From the NCBI RefSeq assembly GCF_008806755.1, contig NZ_WAAU01000011.1, positions 39,374 to 103,373 on the forward strand: a stretch of 64,000 nucleotides of DNA. The letters are read 5' to 3'. Positions 25,726-35,042 of the stretch are shown piece by piece. Both the position numbers and the translations under genes were made by a program. How positions within the stretch are numbered: the stretch's first letter is position 1; each line of letters begins with the position of its first letter. This DNA is from Tenacibaculum aiptasiae. Its GTDB lineage: Bacteria; Bacteroidota; Bacteroidia; Flavobacteriales; Flavobacteriaceae. Below the pieces are notes generated by a model. That model was not told the origin of the DNA and did no database searches. It saw only the letters and a program-made list of their open reading frames with translations.

Positions 25726-28026
25726 ATGAAATCATCAAATAATTTTATCGCTGTACTAATCATAATTTTTACAGTTTATTGGAGTTTTAAAGATGTAATT
25801 CCTTCGGTTCCCTCAAATAATAAAGAACTAAAATCTGAGGACTTTTCGTTAAGTAATGCTTTATCTCATTTAAAAAACATTTCGAAAAAAACACACCACA
25901 CAGGTTCACCTGAGCACAAAGTGGTTCAAGATTATATCGTAAATGAGTTAAAAAAACTGAATTTAACTCCTGAAATTCAATACCAAACAGCTATTAATAA
26001 AAAATGGAGAGCAAGTACTACTACTGAAAACATCATAGCTAAAATTAAGGGATCTGGTAATGGAAAATCATTACTATTACTTACTCATTATGACTCTAAT
26101 CCACATTCTTCATTAGGAGCTAGTGATGCAGGTTCAGGTGTTGTAACTATACTAGAAGGAATAAGAGCATTTTTAGCTAAAAATAAACAGCCAAAAAATG
26201 ATATAATTATTCTTTTTTCTGATGCCGAAGAATTAGGTTTATTAGGGGCACAAGCTTTTGTAGAAAATCATCCTCTAGCTAAGAATATTGGAATAGTATT
26301 AAACTTTGAAGCACGAGGTAGTGGAGGCTCTAGCTATATGCTAATGGAAACAAATGGTATGAATAAAAAATTACTTACTGAATTTTTAAATTCTAACCCA
26401 AACTACCCTGCTGCTAATTCACTAATGTACAGTATTTATAAAAAATTACCTAACGATACTGATTTAACTGTATTTAGAGAAAAAGGAAATATCAATGGAT
26501 TCAATTTTGCTTTTATTGATGATCATTTCGATTATCATACTGCTCAGGATTCTTATGAAAGGTTAAATAGAGAAACTTTAATGCATCAGGCAGAATATTT
26601 TACTACATCTCTAAATTATTTTGCTAATTCTGACTTAACAAACTTAAACAGTGACGAAGATTATATTTATGTAAACTTTCCAATAATTAAAATGTTGACT
26701 TACCCTTTCTCTTGGGGAGGCACCTTATTAATTATAAGTTTCATCATATTTTGTGTGCTACTCTTTTTAGGTTTTTCAAAGAATAAACTTACTATTAGAG
26801 GCACTTTTATTGGTTTTATACCTTACATAGCTTCATTGGTTATTTGTGCTGGTGTATCTTACGGTTTATGGCAGTTAATTTTAATAATACACCCGCAATA
26901 TACCGATATGCTTCATGGTTTTACTTATAACGGGTATCAATACATCATTGCTTTTATATTTTTAAATATTTGGATTGTATTTAAAATTTACAGCCGTTTT
27001 AAAGAACATAAAACTACAGATTTATTTATTGCTCCAATAGCTCTTAGTTTTATTTTAAACTATTTCATTTACCAATACTTACCAGGAGCAGGTTTCTTTA
27101 TTATTCCTGTATATGCTTCTCTTTTAATTTTAGCTATTCTAATTTTAATGAAACTAAAAGCAAATTCTAAAGCCACTTTATTTGCCATAATATCAGTTCC
27201 AACTGTATATATTATAGCTCCTATGATTCAATTGTTTCCTGTTGCATTAGGACTTAAAATTTTATTTGTTTCAGCTATTTTTATTGTTTTAGTTTTTGGT
27301 TTTACCTTACCTGTTTTTCATCAACAAAAACGAAAGAACAGATGGCAAACTATTGTTGGCATTATATCTATAGTATTCTTTGTTCTTGCTACTTTTAACA
27401 GTGGTTTTTCAATTGATAAAAAAAGACCTAATAGTATAGTTTATATTCAAAATTCTGATGACAATACTGCTTACTGGGGTACTTATAACAAAACATTAGA
27501 TAATTACACAAAACAAATTTTCGACTCAGATTATCAAGAAGGAAGTATTCCTTCGGTGGAAGGTAAAAGCAAGTATAATACTCGTTTTAACTATCATAAA
27601 AAGGCAGAAAACAAAAACTTAAGTACTTCTAATATTAAAATCAATTTAGATACCATTATTAATAATGAAAGGAAGTTAAACTTAACAATTACACCTACGC
27701 GTAACATCAATAAATATGAGTTTTACAACAATACTCCTATCCAATTAAAGGATTTGAAAGTAAACGGCGCTTTTTATGATGCTGGCAAGGCTTTTAAAGC
27801 TCACAAAGGAGTATTATTAATTTATCAAATAGCAAACTCTGATAAGGATGTAACCGTATCATTCACTATAGATAAAGATGAAAAACCTAACATTGTTTTA
27901 AATGAAGTTTCGTACGATTTATTAACACATCCTAAGTTTAATTTAAAGCCTAGAAGTGAAATAATGATGCCAATGCCTTTTGTAACCAACGATGCCATTA
28001 TAACTTCCAAAAAAATACAGTTATAA
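25726..28026 (+). CDS. M28 family membrane metallopeptidase
   Basis: 766 residues. One N-terminal anchor helix, an M28 aminopeptidase domain (about 40-300), eight or nine transmembrane helices (330-550) and a C-terminal beta-rich domain. The two-zinc site is intact: H121 (LTHYDS), D134 (GASDAGSG), E168-E169 (SDAEELG), E195 (NFEARG) and H271 (DYHTAQDS). The layout resembles the eukaryotic ER aminopeptidase Fxna, which has bacterial relatives. It would release amino acids from peptides outside the inner membrane. It is a single-gene transcript closed by a strong terminator. Confidence 0.92.
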   Translation: MKSSNNFIAVLIIIFTVYWSFKDVIPSVPSNNKELKSEDFSLSNALSHLKNISKKTHHTGSPEHKVVQDYIVNELKKLNLTPEIQYQTAINKKWRASTTTENIIAKIKGSGNGKSLLLLTHYDSNPHSSLGASDAGSGVVTILEGIRAFLAKNKQPKNDIIILFSDAEELGLLGAQAFVENHPLAKNIGIVLNFEARGSGGSSYMLMETNGMNKKLLTEFLNSNPNYPAANSLMYSIYKKLPNDTDLTVFREKGNINGFNFAFIDDHFDYHTAQDSYERLNRETLMHQAEYFTTSLNYFANSDLTNLNSDEDYIYVNFPIIKMLTYPFSWGGTLLIISFIIFCVLLFLGFSKNKLTIRGTFIGFIPYIASLVICAGVSYGLWQLILIIHPQYTDMLHGFTYNGYQYIIAFIFLNIWIVFKIYSRFKEHKTTDLFIAPIALSFILNYFIYQYLPGAGFFIIPVYASLLILAILILMKLKANSKATLFAIISVPTVYIIAPMIQLFPVALGLKILFVSAIFIVLVFGFTLPVFHQQKRKNRWQTIVGIISIVFFVLATFNSGFSIDKKRPNSIVYIQNSDDNTAYWGTYNKTLDNYTKQIFDSDYQEGSIPSVEGKSKYNTRFNYHKKAENKNLSTSNIKINLDTIINNERKLNLTITPTRNINKYEFYNNTPIQLKDLKVNGAFYDAGKAFKAHKGVLLIYQIANSDKDVTVSFTIDKDEKPNIVLNEVSYDLLTHPKFNLKPRSEIMMPMPFVTNDAIITSKKIQL

Positions 28027-28030
28027 AATA

Positions 28031-28064
28031 AAAAAGCGCAACCCAAAATAGGTTGCGCTTTTTT
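28031..28064. terminator. Bidirectional terminator between the M28 peptidase and pyk
   Basis: 13-bp stem (28031-28043 with 28051-28063), core GCGCAACC/GGTTGCGC, A-run and T-run on the two flanks, convergent genes. Confidence 0.92.
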
Positions 28065-28080
28065 ATTTATCTTATGCTTC

Positions 28081-29508
28081 TTAGTCTATTTGAGAAACAC
28101 GTAAAGTATTTACCATACCTTTTGCTTTTACTGGCATTGATGATAAGTTGATCATAAAATCTCCTCCTTTTACAAAACCTTTTTCTTTGGCTATTTCATT
28201 AATATCTTCAACAGTATCATCTGTACTTAAATCTCTATCGTAATAGAAAGCTCTAACTCCCCATAAAAGATTTAACTTTCCTAAGATTCTTTTCTCTGAT
28301 GAAAATGCTAATACGTGTGATTTTGGTCTCCATGCTGAAATTTGGAAAGCTGTATAACCACTATTAGTTAATGTAGAAATTGCTGCTGCGTTAATATCAT
28401 CAGCCATTAAAGCTGCGTGATGACAAATAGATTTTGTTATAAATCTGTTTGTACGAATATGAGGTGGCTCTTGTGGAACTTTAATTAATTCAGAGAACTC
28501 AACACTACTAATAATTTCAGTCATTTTTTTAATAACTTTAATAGGGTGTTTTCCTACTGATGTCTCACCAGAAAGCATTACTGCATCTGCTCCATCCATA
28601 ATTGAATTTGCAACATCATTTACCTCTGCTCTTGTAGGTACTGCATTATCAATCATAGTTTCCATCATTTGAGTAGCAATAATAACTGGAATTCTTGCTT
28701 CTTTAGCTCTACGAACTAAACTCTTTTGAATTAAAGGAACATCTTGCATTGGTACTTCAACACCTAAATCACCACGAGCTACCATTAATCCGTCACAATA
28801 AGGAATTAATGCATCTATATTTTCTACTGCTTCAGGTTTTTCAATCTTAGCAATAACTGGTACTCTATATCTTGACTTTTGTTTAATTAAGTCACGTAAA
28901 ATTCTTAAATCTTCTGGAGTTCTTACAAAAGATAAAGCAACCCAATCAACTTCTTGTTGTAAAGCAAAAACAACGTCTTTTTTATCTTTTTCAGTCAATG
29001 CTGGTAAAGAAATGTTTGTATTTGGGAGGTTTACTCCTTTTTTAGATTTTAATGGACCACCTACTATTACTTTAGCTACTACTTCTTTCTCTTTATCCGT
29101 AGAAACTACTTCAAATAATAGTTTACCATCATCTACAAGAATTTGTTCTCCTGCTTTTACATCTTTAGGAAAACGTTGGTAAGTCATAAAAGCTTTTTCC
29201 TTAGTTCCTTCACATTCTTCTGTAGTAAAAGTAAAGGTATCTCCAGCTTTTAATTCTACTCCTTCTTGCATTACCCCCACTCTAAGCTTTGGCCCTTGTA
29301 AATCAGCTAAAATTGCTACATTGTAACCTCTTTCTTCATTAATTTCTCTAATTTGCTGAATACGCTCTTTTACAACATCATAATCTGCGTGAGAAAAGTT
29401 AATTCTAAAAACATTTACTCCAGATGCAGCCATTTCAGCTAAAACCTCTTTTGTACTTGTTGCTGGTCCTAATGTTGCTACAATTTTTGTTTTCTTATTG
29501 TGTGGCAT
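28081..29508 (-). CDS. pyk: Pyruvate kinase
   Basis: 475 residues. Transfers phosphate from phosphoenolpyruvate to ADP, the last step of glycolysis. Visible landmarks: KIVATLGPAT at the start, FRINFSHA, ILADLQGPKLRVG, the catalytic IAKIEKPEAVENI loop and VARGDLGVEV. The B domain and C-terminal regulatory domain are present at normal length. It follows the IPExxxVDY-family gene by only 3 bp, so the promoter and the palindrome at 30045-30058 lie before that gene. Confidence 0.97.
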   Translation of the reverse strand: MPHNKKTKIVATLGPATSTKEVLAEMAASGVNVFRINFSHADYDVVKERIQQIREINEERGYNVAILADLQGPKLRVGVMQEGVELKAGDTFTFTTEECEGTKEKAFMTYQRFPKDVKAGEQILVDDGKLLFEVVSTDKEKEVVAKVIVGGPLKSKKGVNLPNTNISLPALTEKDKKDVVFALQQEVDWVALSFVRTPEDLRILRDLIKQKSRYRVPVIAKIEKPEAVENIDALIPYCDGLMVARGDLGVEVPMQDVPLIQKSLVRRAKEARIPVIIATQMMETMIDNAVPTRAEVNDVANSIMDGADAVMLSGETSVGKHPIKVIKKMTEIISSVEFSELIKVPQEPPHIRTNRFITKSICHHAALMADDINAAAISTLTNSGYTAFQISAWRPKSHVLAFSSEKRILGKLNLLWGVRAFYYDRDLSTDDTVEDINEIAKEKGFVKGGDFMINLSSMPVKAKGMVNTLRVSQID

Positions 29509-29511
29509 AAT

Positions 29512-29982
29512 TTAAAATATTAAAAAATCTTTCGATTTTAACGATTCAACCTCTACTTCGTAAGAGGTTATAACTTGAGGTATTTGATTTATTTTTTCTA
29601 TTGTTTTCACAATATATTCATAATCAAAATCTCCTTCTATCTTGAGAAAATAATCAACCTTCTTTTTTTCAGAAACTAAATACATTATAGAATCACTTTC
29701 ATTAAAAAGACTCGTTGATATAGTTTTTTGTGTCGATTTATATTTATTGGAAATTAAGAACCAATCATATTCTAATTCTACGTTAGTATACTCATACACG
29801 GCGTAAGAAGATTGGTTGTTTTTTCGAGTAAAATCTAAATCATAACTGGCTCTGCAAAACTTAATTTGCAGGTATTGATTTAACAAATAAGCTAACCTGT
29901 ACTCACTCAATACAGTATGAATACCTATTAATGCATAATCATTATCAGAAAAATCATCAATATTTAGTGCATAGGTAGCCAT
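29512..29982 (-). CDS. IPExxxVDY family protein
   Basis: 156 residues, a Bacteroidota family of unknown function commonly found beside pyk and rnc. The name-giving motif appears here as VSEKKKVDYFLKI (about residue 108), with the first two positions changed. The N-terminus ALNIDDFSDNDYALIGIHT and the aromatic centre fit the family. No catalytic residues or signal are visible. It is translated just before pyk (3-bp gap), so its dosage follows that of pyruvate kinase. Confidence 0.82.
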   Translation of the reverse strand: MATYALNIDDFSDNDYALIGIHTVLSEYRLAYLLNQYLQIKFCRASYDLDFTRKNNQSSYAVYEYTNVELEYDWFLISNKYKSTQKTISTSLFNESDSIMYLVSEKKKVDYFLKIEGDFDYEYIVKTIEKINQIPQVITSYEVEVESLKSKDFLIF

Positions 29983-30044
29983 TAAAACAACTATTTGTTT
30001 TTTGCTAAATTAATGAATGTATCTAAAATATAATGTGAAATTTA

Positions 30045-30058
30045 CGAAAACGTTTTCG
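30045..30058. promoter_or_regulatory. 14-bp perfect palindrome upstream of the pyk operon (LacI-type operator candidate)
   Basis: CGAAAACGTTTTCG, symmetrical about a central CG as in LacI/GalR-family operators. It lies 62 bp upstream of the IPExxxVDY-pyk unit and just past the rnc stop. No T-run follows, so it is not a terminator. Confidence 0.5.
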
Positions 30059-30066
30059 GCTAAATG

Positions 30067-30804
30067 TTAAGAATTTGTCATCTGACTTTGCATAGCATAG
30101 TACACTCTTTTTGCTGCAATTTCCTCTGCTTTTTTCTTAGAAGTAGCTCTTCCTTTGGCTACAATAGTACCATCAATACTTACTCTAACACTAAAATGCC
30201 TCTTGTTTTGGTTTCCAGAATCTTCGTATGATTCGAATTTATATTTCTTCTTTTTCTTCTGACACCATTCTATCACAAAACCTTTGTAACTAGAAATTTT
30301 ACCTTCTAATCTTTCAATATCTACATAAGGTAATATTACTTGTTCATAAATAAATTGATGACAATAATTGTATCCTCTATCTAAGTATATAGCACCTATT
30401 AGAGCCTCAAATATATTACCATAAATATTATTGCTAATATGATCTTGTGAAATATTGCTTTTTACAAAACGTATCAACTCCAAATCTTTTCCCAAAGCGT
30501 TTAAGTGTTCTCTACTTACTACTTTAGAACGCATTTGAGTTAAATATCCTTCGTCACCTTTAGGCACCTTTTTATATAAATAAGATGCTATTACCGAACC
30601 TAAAATTGCATCACCTAAAAATTCTAATCGCTCATAGTTAATAGGGTTTCCTTTGCTATCAACTAATTTAAGAGACCTATGTGTAAAAGCCTTCTTATAA
30701 TGCGATAATTTTATAGGTTTAAAATTAAGCAGTTCTTTTAATTCGTAGTAAAAGTTTTCATCTTCTTTAGTCTGGGGTCTTACTATTCTACGAAGAAAAT
30801 TCAT
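30067..30804 (-). CDS. rnc: Ribonuclease III
   Basis: 245 residues. Cleaves double-stranded RNA during rRNA and mRNA processing. The RNase III signature ERLEFLGDAILG (59-69) is exact and the second acidic site lies in EALIGAIYLDRG. The C-terminal dsRNA-binding domain ends in GRATSKKKAEEIAAKRV. It follows fabF by 6 bp in the acpP-fabF-rnc unit, the classical arrangement in Bacteroidota. Confidence 0.97.
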   Translation of the reverse strand: MNFLRRIVRPQTKEDENFYYELKELLNFKPIKLSHYKKAFTHRSLKLVDSKGNPINYERLEFLGDAILGSVIASYLYKKVPKGDEGYLTQMRSKVVSREHLNALGKDLELIRFVKSNISQDHISNNIYGNIFEALIGAIYLDRGYNYCHQFIYEQVILPYVDIERLEGKISSYKGFVIEWCQKKKKKYKFESYEDSGNQNKRHFSVRVSIDGTIVAKGRATSKKKAEEIAAKRVYYAMQSQMTNS

Positions 30805-30810
30805 ATAGGG

Positions 30811-32061
30811 TTAATCTAGTTTTCTAAAAGCGATACAAGCATTGTGTCCACCAAAACCAAATGTATTACTTACCGCGACTTTGATATCTCTCTCTTGTGG
30901 CTTATTCAGTGTTAAATTTAAATCTGGATTAATATTTTCATCAACATTCTCGTGATTTATTGTTGGAGGTACAACACCGTGCTCCATTGCTAAGATTGCT
31001 GCAATAGATTCTATAGCACCAGCTGCTCCTAATAAATGTCCAGTCATGGACTTTGTAGAATTGATGTTTATATTTTTAGCATGATCTCCAAAAACTTCAG
31101 AAATCGCTTTCAACTCAGCTACATCTCCAAGAGGGGTAGAAGTACCGTGAGTATTAATATGATCTACGTCTTCTGGCTTTATACCAGCATTTTCAAGACA
31201 GTTTTTCATTACTGCAATTACACCAATTCCTTCTGGATGTGGTGCAGTCATGTGGTGAGCGTCAGATGACATTCCACCTCCAATAACTTCTGCATAAATT
31301 TTAGCTCCACGAGCTTTGGCATGTTCGTACTCTTCTAATACAATTGCTCCTGCTCCTTCTCCTAAAACAAACCCATCACGTTCGCTATCAAATGGTCTTG
31401 ATGCTGTTTCTGGACTTTCATTTCTAGTTGATAAAGCGTGCATTGCATTAAACCCTCCCATACCTGCAACTGTAACAGCAGCTTCACTACCACCAGTTAC
31501 AATAACATCACAATGACCTAGTCTAATGTAATTAAGTGCATCTATCATCGCATTTGCAGATGATGCACAAGCAGATACCGTAGTATAGTTAGGCCCCATA
31601 AATCCATTTTTAATAGAAATATTTCCTGGAGCAATATCTGCAATCATTTTTGGGATAAAGAATGGGTTGAATTTTGGTGTACCATCTCCTTTTGCGAAAT
31701 CTAATACTTCGTTTTGAAATGTTTCCAATCCTCCAATTCCTGCTCCCCAGATAACACCAACTCTTAATTTGTTGACTTCATCTAAGTTTAACTTAGCATC
31801 AGCAATAGCTTCATCAGAAGCTACCATTGCATACTGAGTAAATCTATCCATTCTACGTGATTCTTTCCTATGTATGAAATCATTCACGTTGAAGTTTTTC
31901 AACTCACATGCGAAACGAGTTTTGAACTTGGCAGCATCAAAATACGTTATAGGTGCTGCTCCGCTAACTCCGTTAACTAAGCTATTCCAATATTCTTCTT
32001 TATTGTTCCCTATTGGCGTTAATGCGCCAAGTCCAGTTACTACAACTCGCTTTAATTGCAT
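30811..32061 (-). CDS. fabF: Beta-ketoacyl-ACP synthase II
   Basis: 416 residues. Condenses malonyl-ACP with acyl-ACP in fatty acid elongation. The catalytic Cys-His-His set is visible: C165 in SACASSAN, the first His in THGTSTPLGD and the second in MTGHLLGAAG. The GFGGHNA loop near the C-terminus is intact. It lies 7 bp after acpP and 6 bp before rnc. Confidence 0.97.
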   Translation of the reverse strand: MQLKRVVVTGLGALTPIGNNKEEYWNSLVNGVSGAAPITYFDAAKFKTRFACELKNFNVNDFIHRKESRRMDRFTQYAMVASDEAIADAKLNLDEVNKLRVGVIWGAGIGGLETFQNEVLDFAKGDGTPKFNPFFIPKMIADIAPGNISIKNGFMGPNYTTVSACASSANAMIDALNYIRLGHCDVIVTGGSEAAVTVAGMGGFNAMHALSTRNESPETASRPFDSERDGFVLGEGAGAIVLEEYEHAKARGAKIYAEVIGGGMSSDAHHMTAPHPEGIGVIAVMKNCLENAGIKPEDVDHINTHGTSTPLGDVAELKAISEVFGDHAKNININSTKSMTGHLLGAAGAIESIAAILAMEHGVVPPTINHENVDENINPDLNLTLNKPQERDIKVAVSNTFGFGGHNACIAFRKLD

Positions 32062-32068
32062 ATAAATC

Positions 32069-32305
32069 TTATTTTTTTGCGTCTTCTATATAGCTTACCG
32101 CTTGACCTACAGTACCAATGTTTTCTGCTTGATCATCTGGAATTTGAATATCAAATTCTTTTTCGAATTCCATGATTAACTCAACAGTATCTAATGAATC
32201 TGCTCCTAAATCGTTTGTGAAGCTTGCTTCGTTAGTTACTTCGTTATCGTCTACTCCTAACTTGTCTACGATAATTGCTTTTACTCTTGATGCAATGTCT
32301 GACAT
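32069..32305 (-). CDS. acpP: Acyl carrier protein
   Basis: 78-residue acidic carrier. The phosphopantetheine attachment serine is S37 in the canonical [10 protein letters not shown]. It heads the acpP-fabF-rnc unit. A -7-like box on the minus strand (TATTTTTG, 32344-32337) lies 32 bp before the start. Confidence 0.98.
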   Translation of the reverse strand: MSDIASRVKAIIVDKLGVDDNEVTNEASFTNDLGADSLDTVELIMEFEKEFDIQIPDDQAENIGTVGQAVSYIEDAKK

Positions 32306-32485
32306 AATTTGTTTGTTTTAAAATTTAAAATCGAGGCAAAAATACAAATCTTAGTTATTAATTCTAACTTTTGCTCAAAAATGTGATGCCTAAAATAAAA
32401 AAAATACTTGAATATTTCGCTACACACACCACCGTTGTTAATAATTATTCTTTTTTTTGCAGTAACAAAACAACTAAATTTTAAC

Positions 32486-33055
32486 ATGAAACGTATCGTA
32501 ATTTTTGCTTCTGGCTCTGGATCCAACGCCGAAAATATAATTAAATACTTCAATTCTTCTCAAATTGCCACTGTTACTCACGTGCTGTCTAACAATGAAC
32601 ATGCCAAAGTTTTTGACCGTTGTGAACGACTAAACATAGAAGCATCACTCTTTGATAGAGAGAGCTTTACAAAAGACGACACCGTACTAAACTTTTTACA
32701 GGTTGAAGCTGACATAATTGTCCTTGCTGGATTCTTATGGCGTATTCCTGCAAAAATTGTTGAAGCTTTTCCTAATAAAATTATAAATATTCACCCTGCT
32801 TTGTTACCTAAATATGGAGGAAAAGGCATGTACGGAATGAATGTTCATAAAGCTGTAAAGGAAAATAATGAAACGGAATCCGGTATTACAATTCATTATG
32901 TTAATGAAAATTATGATGAAGGAGCTATTATTTTTCAAGCTAAAACAATTATAGACAAAAACGATTCACCTGAGCAAATAGCTGAAAAAATTCATATCTT
33001 AGAATATGAACATTTTCCTAAAATAATTGAAGAAGTAATTACAAAGAATGTCTAA
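32486..33055 (+). CDS. purN: Phosphoribosylglycinamide formyltransferase
   Basis: 189 residues. Transfers formyl from 10-formyl-THF to GAR in purine synthesis. GSGSNAENI at the N-terminus and the catalytic NIHPALLPKYGG (Asn, His) are present, with the Asp in NYDEGAIIF. The frame is open back to 32408, but the ATG at 32486 starts the conserved fold (KRIVIFASGSG), so I place the start there. It is divergent from acpP and overlaps the RNase H gene by 8 bp. Confidence 0.95.
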   Translation: MKRIVIFASGSGSNAENIIKYFNSSQIATVTHVLSNNEHAKVFDRCERLNIEASLFDRESFTKDDTVLNFLQVEADIIVLAGFLWRIPAKIVEAFPNKIINIHPALLPKYGGKGMYGMNVHKAVKENNETESGITIHYVNENYDEGAIIFQAKTIIDKNDSPEQIAEKIHILEYEHFPKIIEEVITKNV

Positions 33056-33686
33056 AAAGAAAAAATACTATGTTGTTTGGCAAGGTAAAGAAAAAGGTAT
33101 TTTTACCTCTTGGAATGCTTGCAAAAAACAAATAACGGGGTATGAAGGTGCCCAATACAAAGCTTTTATTGATAAAAAAGAAGCCGAAATTGCGTTTACC
33201 AAGAGTTATAACGACTATAAAGGAAAAGATACTAAAAAAATTGTTCTATCTGCTGCCGAAAAAGCTAAATATGGAAATCCTATTTTAGAAAGTATCTCTG
33301 TAGATGCCGCTTGTGCTGGTAATCCTGGAAAAATGGAATACAGAGGTGTTTTAACTCACAATAAAAAAGAAATCTTTAAAATGGGGCCTTTTATTAATGG
33401 AACCAATAATATTGGTGAGTTTTTAGCTTTAGTCCATGGAATTGCTTTATTAAAAAGTAAAAACATGCATGAACTACCTATTTATTCAGATTCTAAAATA
33501 GCAATGGGATGGGTTCGAAAAAAACAATGTAGAACTAATATTGTTTTTGATGAGAAGAATAAAGATATTTTAGACTTAATAAAACGTGCCGAGAAATGGC
33601 TAAAAGAAAACTCTTTTAAAAACCCTTTATTAAAATGGGAAACTAAAGCTTGGGGAGAAATTCCTGCTGATTTTGGAAGAAAATAA
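33048..33686 (+). CDS. Ribonuclease H with N-terminal viroplasmin domain
   Basis: 212 residues. Degrades RNA in RNA-DNA hybrids. The N-terminal 55 residues (KKKYYVVWQGKEKGIFTSW) form the caulimovirus viroplasmin-like hybrid-binding domain, as in eukaryotic RNase H1. The catalytic acidic residues are D86, E124, D148 and a late D in PADFGR. The usual TDGA is replaced by VDAACAGNPG, typical of this subgroup. It overlaps purN by 8 bp. Confidence 0.92.
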   Translation: MSKKKKYYVVWQGKEKGIFTSWNACKKQITGYEGAQYKAFIDKKEAEIAFTKSYNDYKGKDTKKIVLSAAEKAKYGNPILESISVDAACAGNPGKMEYRGVLTHNKKEIFKMGPFINGTNNIGEFLALVHGIALLKSKNMHELPIYSDSKIAMGWVRKKQCRTNIVFDEKNKDILDLIKRAEKWLKENSFKNPLLKWETKAWGEIPADFGRK

Positions 33687-33719
33687 AAAACCGAGTAGAA
33701 AATCTACTCGGTTTTTTTT
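33685..33719. terminator. Bidirectional terminator after the RNase H gene
   Basis: 15-bp stem (33685-33699 with 33703-33717), core CCGAGTAGA/TCTACTCGG, loop AAA, T-run. It lies between convergent genes. Confidence 0.92.
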
Positions 33720-33741
33720 ATTCTGTTTAATCTCCCAAAGG

Positions 33742-34089
33742 CTATTTGATAGCCATTTTAGTTTCTTCTTTCCAAGTTTGCACGCTTGCTATAACATTAT
33801 TGTTATAATCAATTTCTTTCAATCCATCTTCTTTCCACATAAACCATTTACCTACTTTTTTTCCTGCTTCATAATGTGCAATAGCAGTCTTGTTTCCTTT
33901 TTCATCAAAAGAAGTCCATGTCCCTGTTAACTTTTTGTTTTTGAAGAAACCTTGCTCTTTTACTTTACCATCCTTATAAAAATAAGTTGCTTTTACTAAA
34001 TCTCCTGATTTCTCAAATTTTGGTTCTGTATCTTGAGCTTGTAATAATGATACTGATAAAACACAAGCGGCTATTATTAATTTCTTCAT
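33742..34089 (-). CDS. Exported YwqK/MORN-like repeat protein
   Basis: 115 residues from the ATG at 34089; an in-frame GTG at 34113 is less likely because it would precede the signal peptide (KKLIIAACVLSVSLLQAQ). The mature part has three to four YwqK-type beta-hairpin repeats (ATYFYKDGKVKEQGFFKN, GTWTSFDEKGNKTAIAHY, GKWFMWKEDGLKEIDY). Such proteins are widespread in Flavobacteriaceae; many are labelled antitoxin-like without evidence. I would call it a periplasmic repeat protein of unknown role. A minus-strand -7 box TATATTTG (34129-34122) precedes it. Confidence 0.82.
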   Translation of the reverse strand: MKKLIIAACVLSVSLLQAQDTEPKFEKSGDLVKATYFYKDGKVKEQGFFKNKKLTGTWTSFDEKGNKTAIAHYEAGKKVGKWFMWKEDGLKEIDYNNNVIASVQTWKEETKMAIK

Positions 34090-34260
34090 ATCTAAACTTT
34101 TAAGGATTAACACTTACATTACAAATATATAAAAATATTTACATAATTGAAACATTTTCGTAACATTAATTTAACATTGGTTTTTAATCCTATTTTTTGA
34201 CAAGGAAATAACCTTTAAAATTAGTATATTTATGAGGTATAAATCATAAAAGAAATTATT

Positions 34261-34461
34261 ATGGCAGTAATGAAAGTTATTGAAATTTTAGCCAATTCTG
34301 ACAAAAGTTGGGAAGATGCTACCAGAAAAGCCGTAAAACAAGCTTCTAAATCAGTTAAAGGAATTAAATCAGCATTTGTACAATCGCAAAGCGTAGTTGT
34401 AAACGATGATGAAGTAACTGAATTTAGAGTTAACTTAAAAGTTACTTTTGAAGTAAAGTAA
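34261..34461 (+). CDS. Dodecin family flavin-binding protein
   Basis: 66-residue protein that assembles into hollow dodecamers storing flavin. The family pattern MKVIEILANSDKSWEDATRKAV and the closing EFRVNLKVTFEV are clear. It is a single gene with its own terminator. Confidence 0.93.
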   Translation: MAVMKVIEILANSDKSWEDATRKAVKQASKSVKGIKSAFVQSQSVVVNDDEVTEFRVNLKVTFEVK

Positions 34462-34485
34462 CACTATATTAACTAACTACTATTT

Positions 34486-34516
34486 AAACGATATTGTGTA
34501 CAATATCGTTTTTTTA
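34486..34516 (+). terminator. Intrinsic terminator after the dodecin gene
   Basis: 11-bp stem AAACGATATTG / CAATATCGTTT, loop TGTA, then a T-run. Confidence 0.9.
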
Positions 34517-34555
34517 TGCCTATAATTCTTACTAATTTCTCTCTATTTTTTTGCA

Positions 34556-34563
34556 TATGTTTG
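34556..34563 (+). promoter_or_regulatory. -7 box of the DUF1304 gene
   Basis: TATGTTTG, an exact TAnnTTTG match, 62 bp before the ATG at 34625. No clear -33 box. Confidence 0.5.
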
Positions 34564-34624
34564 TGTAAATAAACTTTGTTGTTATTAAAAAGCAACTATT
34601 AACTAACCTAAAAAACAATTAACA

Positions 34625-34978
34625 ATGACTTATCCTCAATTATTTTTCGTTGCCTTAGTAGCGTTAATCCATATTTATATAGTTATTTTAGAAATGGTTT
34701 TATGGACCAAACCTAAAGGAATTAAAACCTTTGGTTTAAAATCGAAAGAATATGCTGAAGAAACTAAAATATTAGCTGCCAATCAGGGGTTGTATAATGG
34801 TTTTTTAGCTGCTGGCTTAATTTGGTCTATTTTATCTGAGAAAACTGATGTAGCACTATTCTTCTTAGGTTGTGTTTTTGTTGCCGGGATTTATGGCGCT
34901 TATTCAACAAAAAAGCCAAGAATATTCTTTGTTCAATCTATACCTTCTTTAATTGGTATATTGTTATTGATACTGTAA
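34625..34978 (+). CDS. DUF1304 family membrane protein
   Basis: 117 residues with four hydrophobic helices. The opening HIYIVILEMVLWTKPKG and the NQGLYNGFLAAGLIW helix are characteristic of DUF1304. The role is unknown. It precedes the MscS gene by 64 bp on the same strand. Confidence 0.9.
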   Translation: MTYPQLFFVALVALIHIYIVILEMVLWTKPKGIKTFGLKSKEYAEETKILAANQGLYNGFLAAGLIWSILSEKTDVALFFLGCVFVAGIYGAYSTKKPRIFFVQSIPSLIGILLLIL

Positions 34979-35042
34979 CTTTGCTTCACTTTTTAAAAAA
35001 CTAACGCTACTTACATTTTATTAATTTTTTAAAAACTTAAAC

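Noticed and set aside
32408..32485. N-terminal extension of purN
   Set aside because: The 26 extra codons lie before the conserved KRIVIFASGSG start and in the divergent promoter region; ATG 32486 is the natural start.
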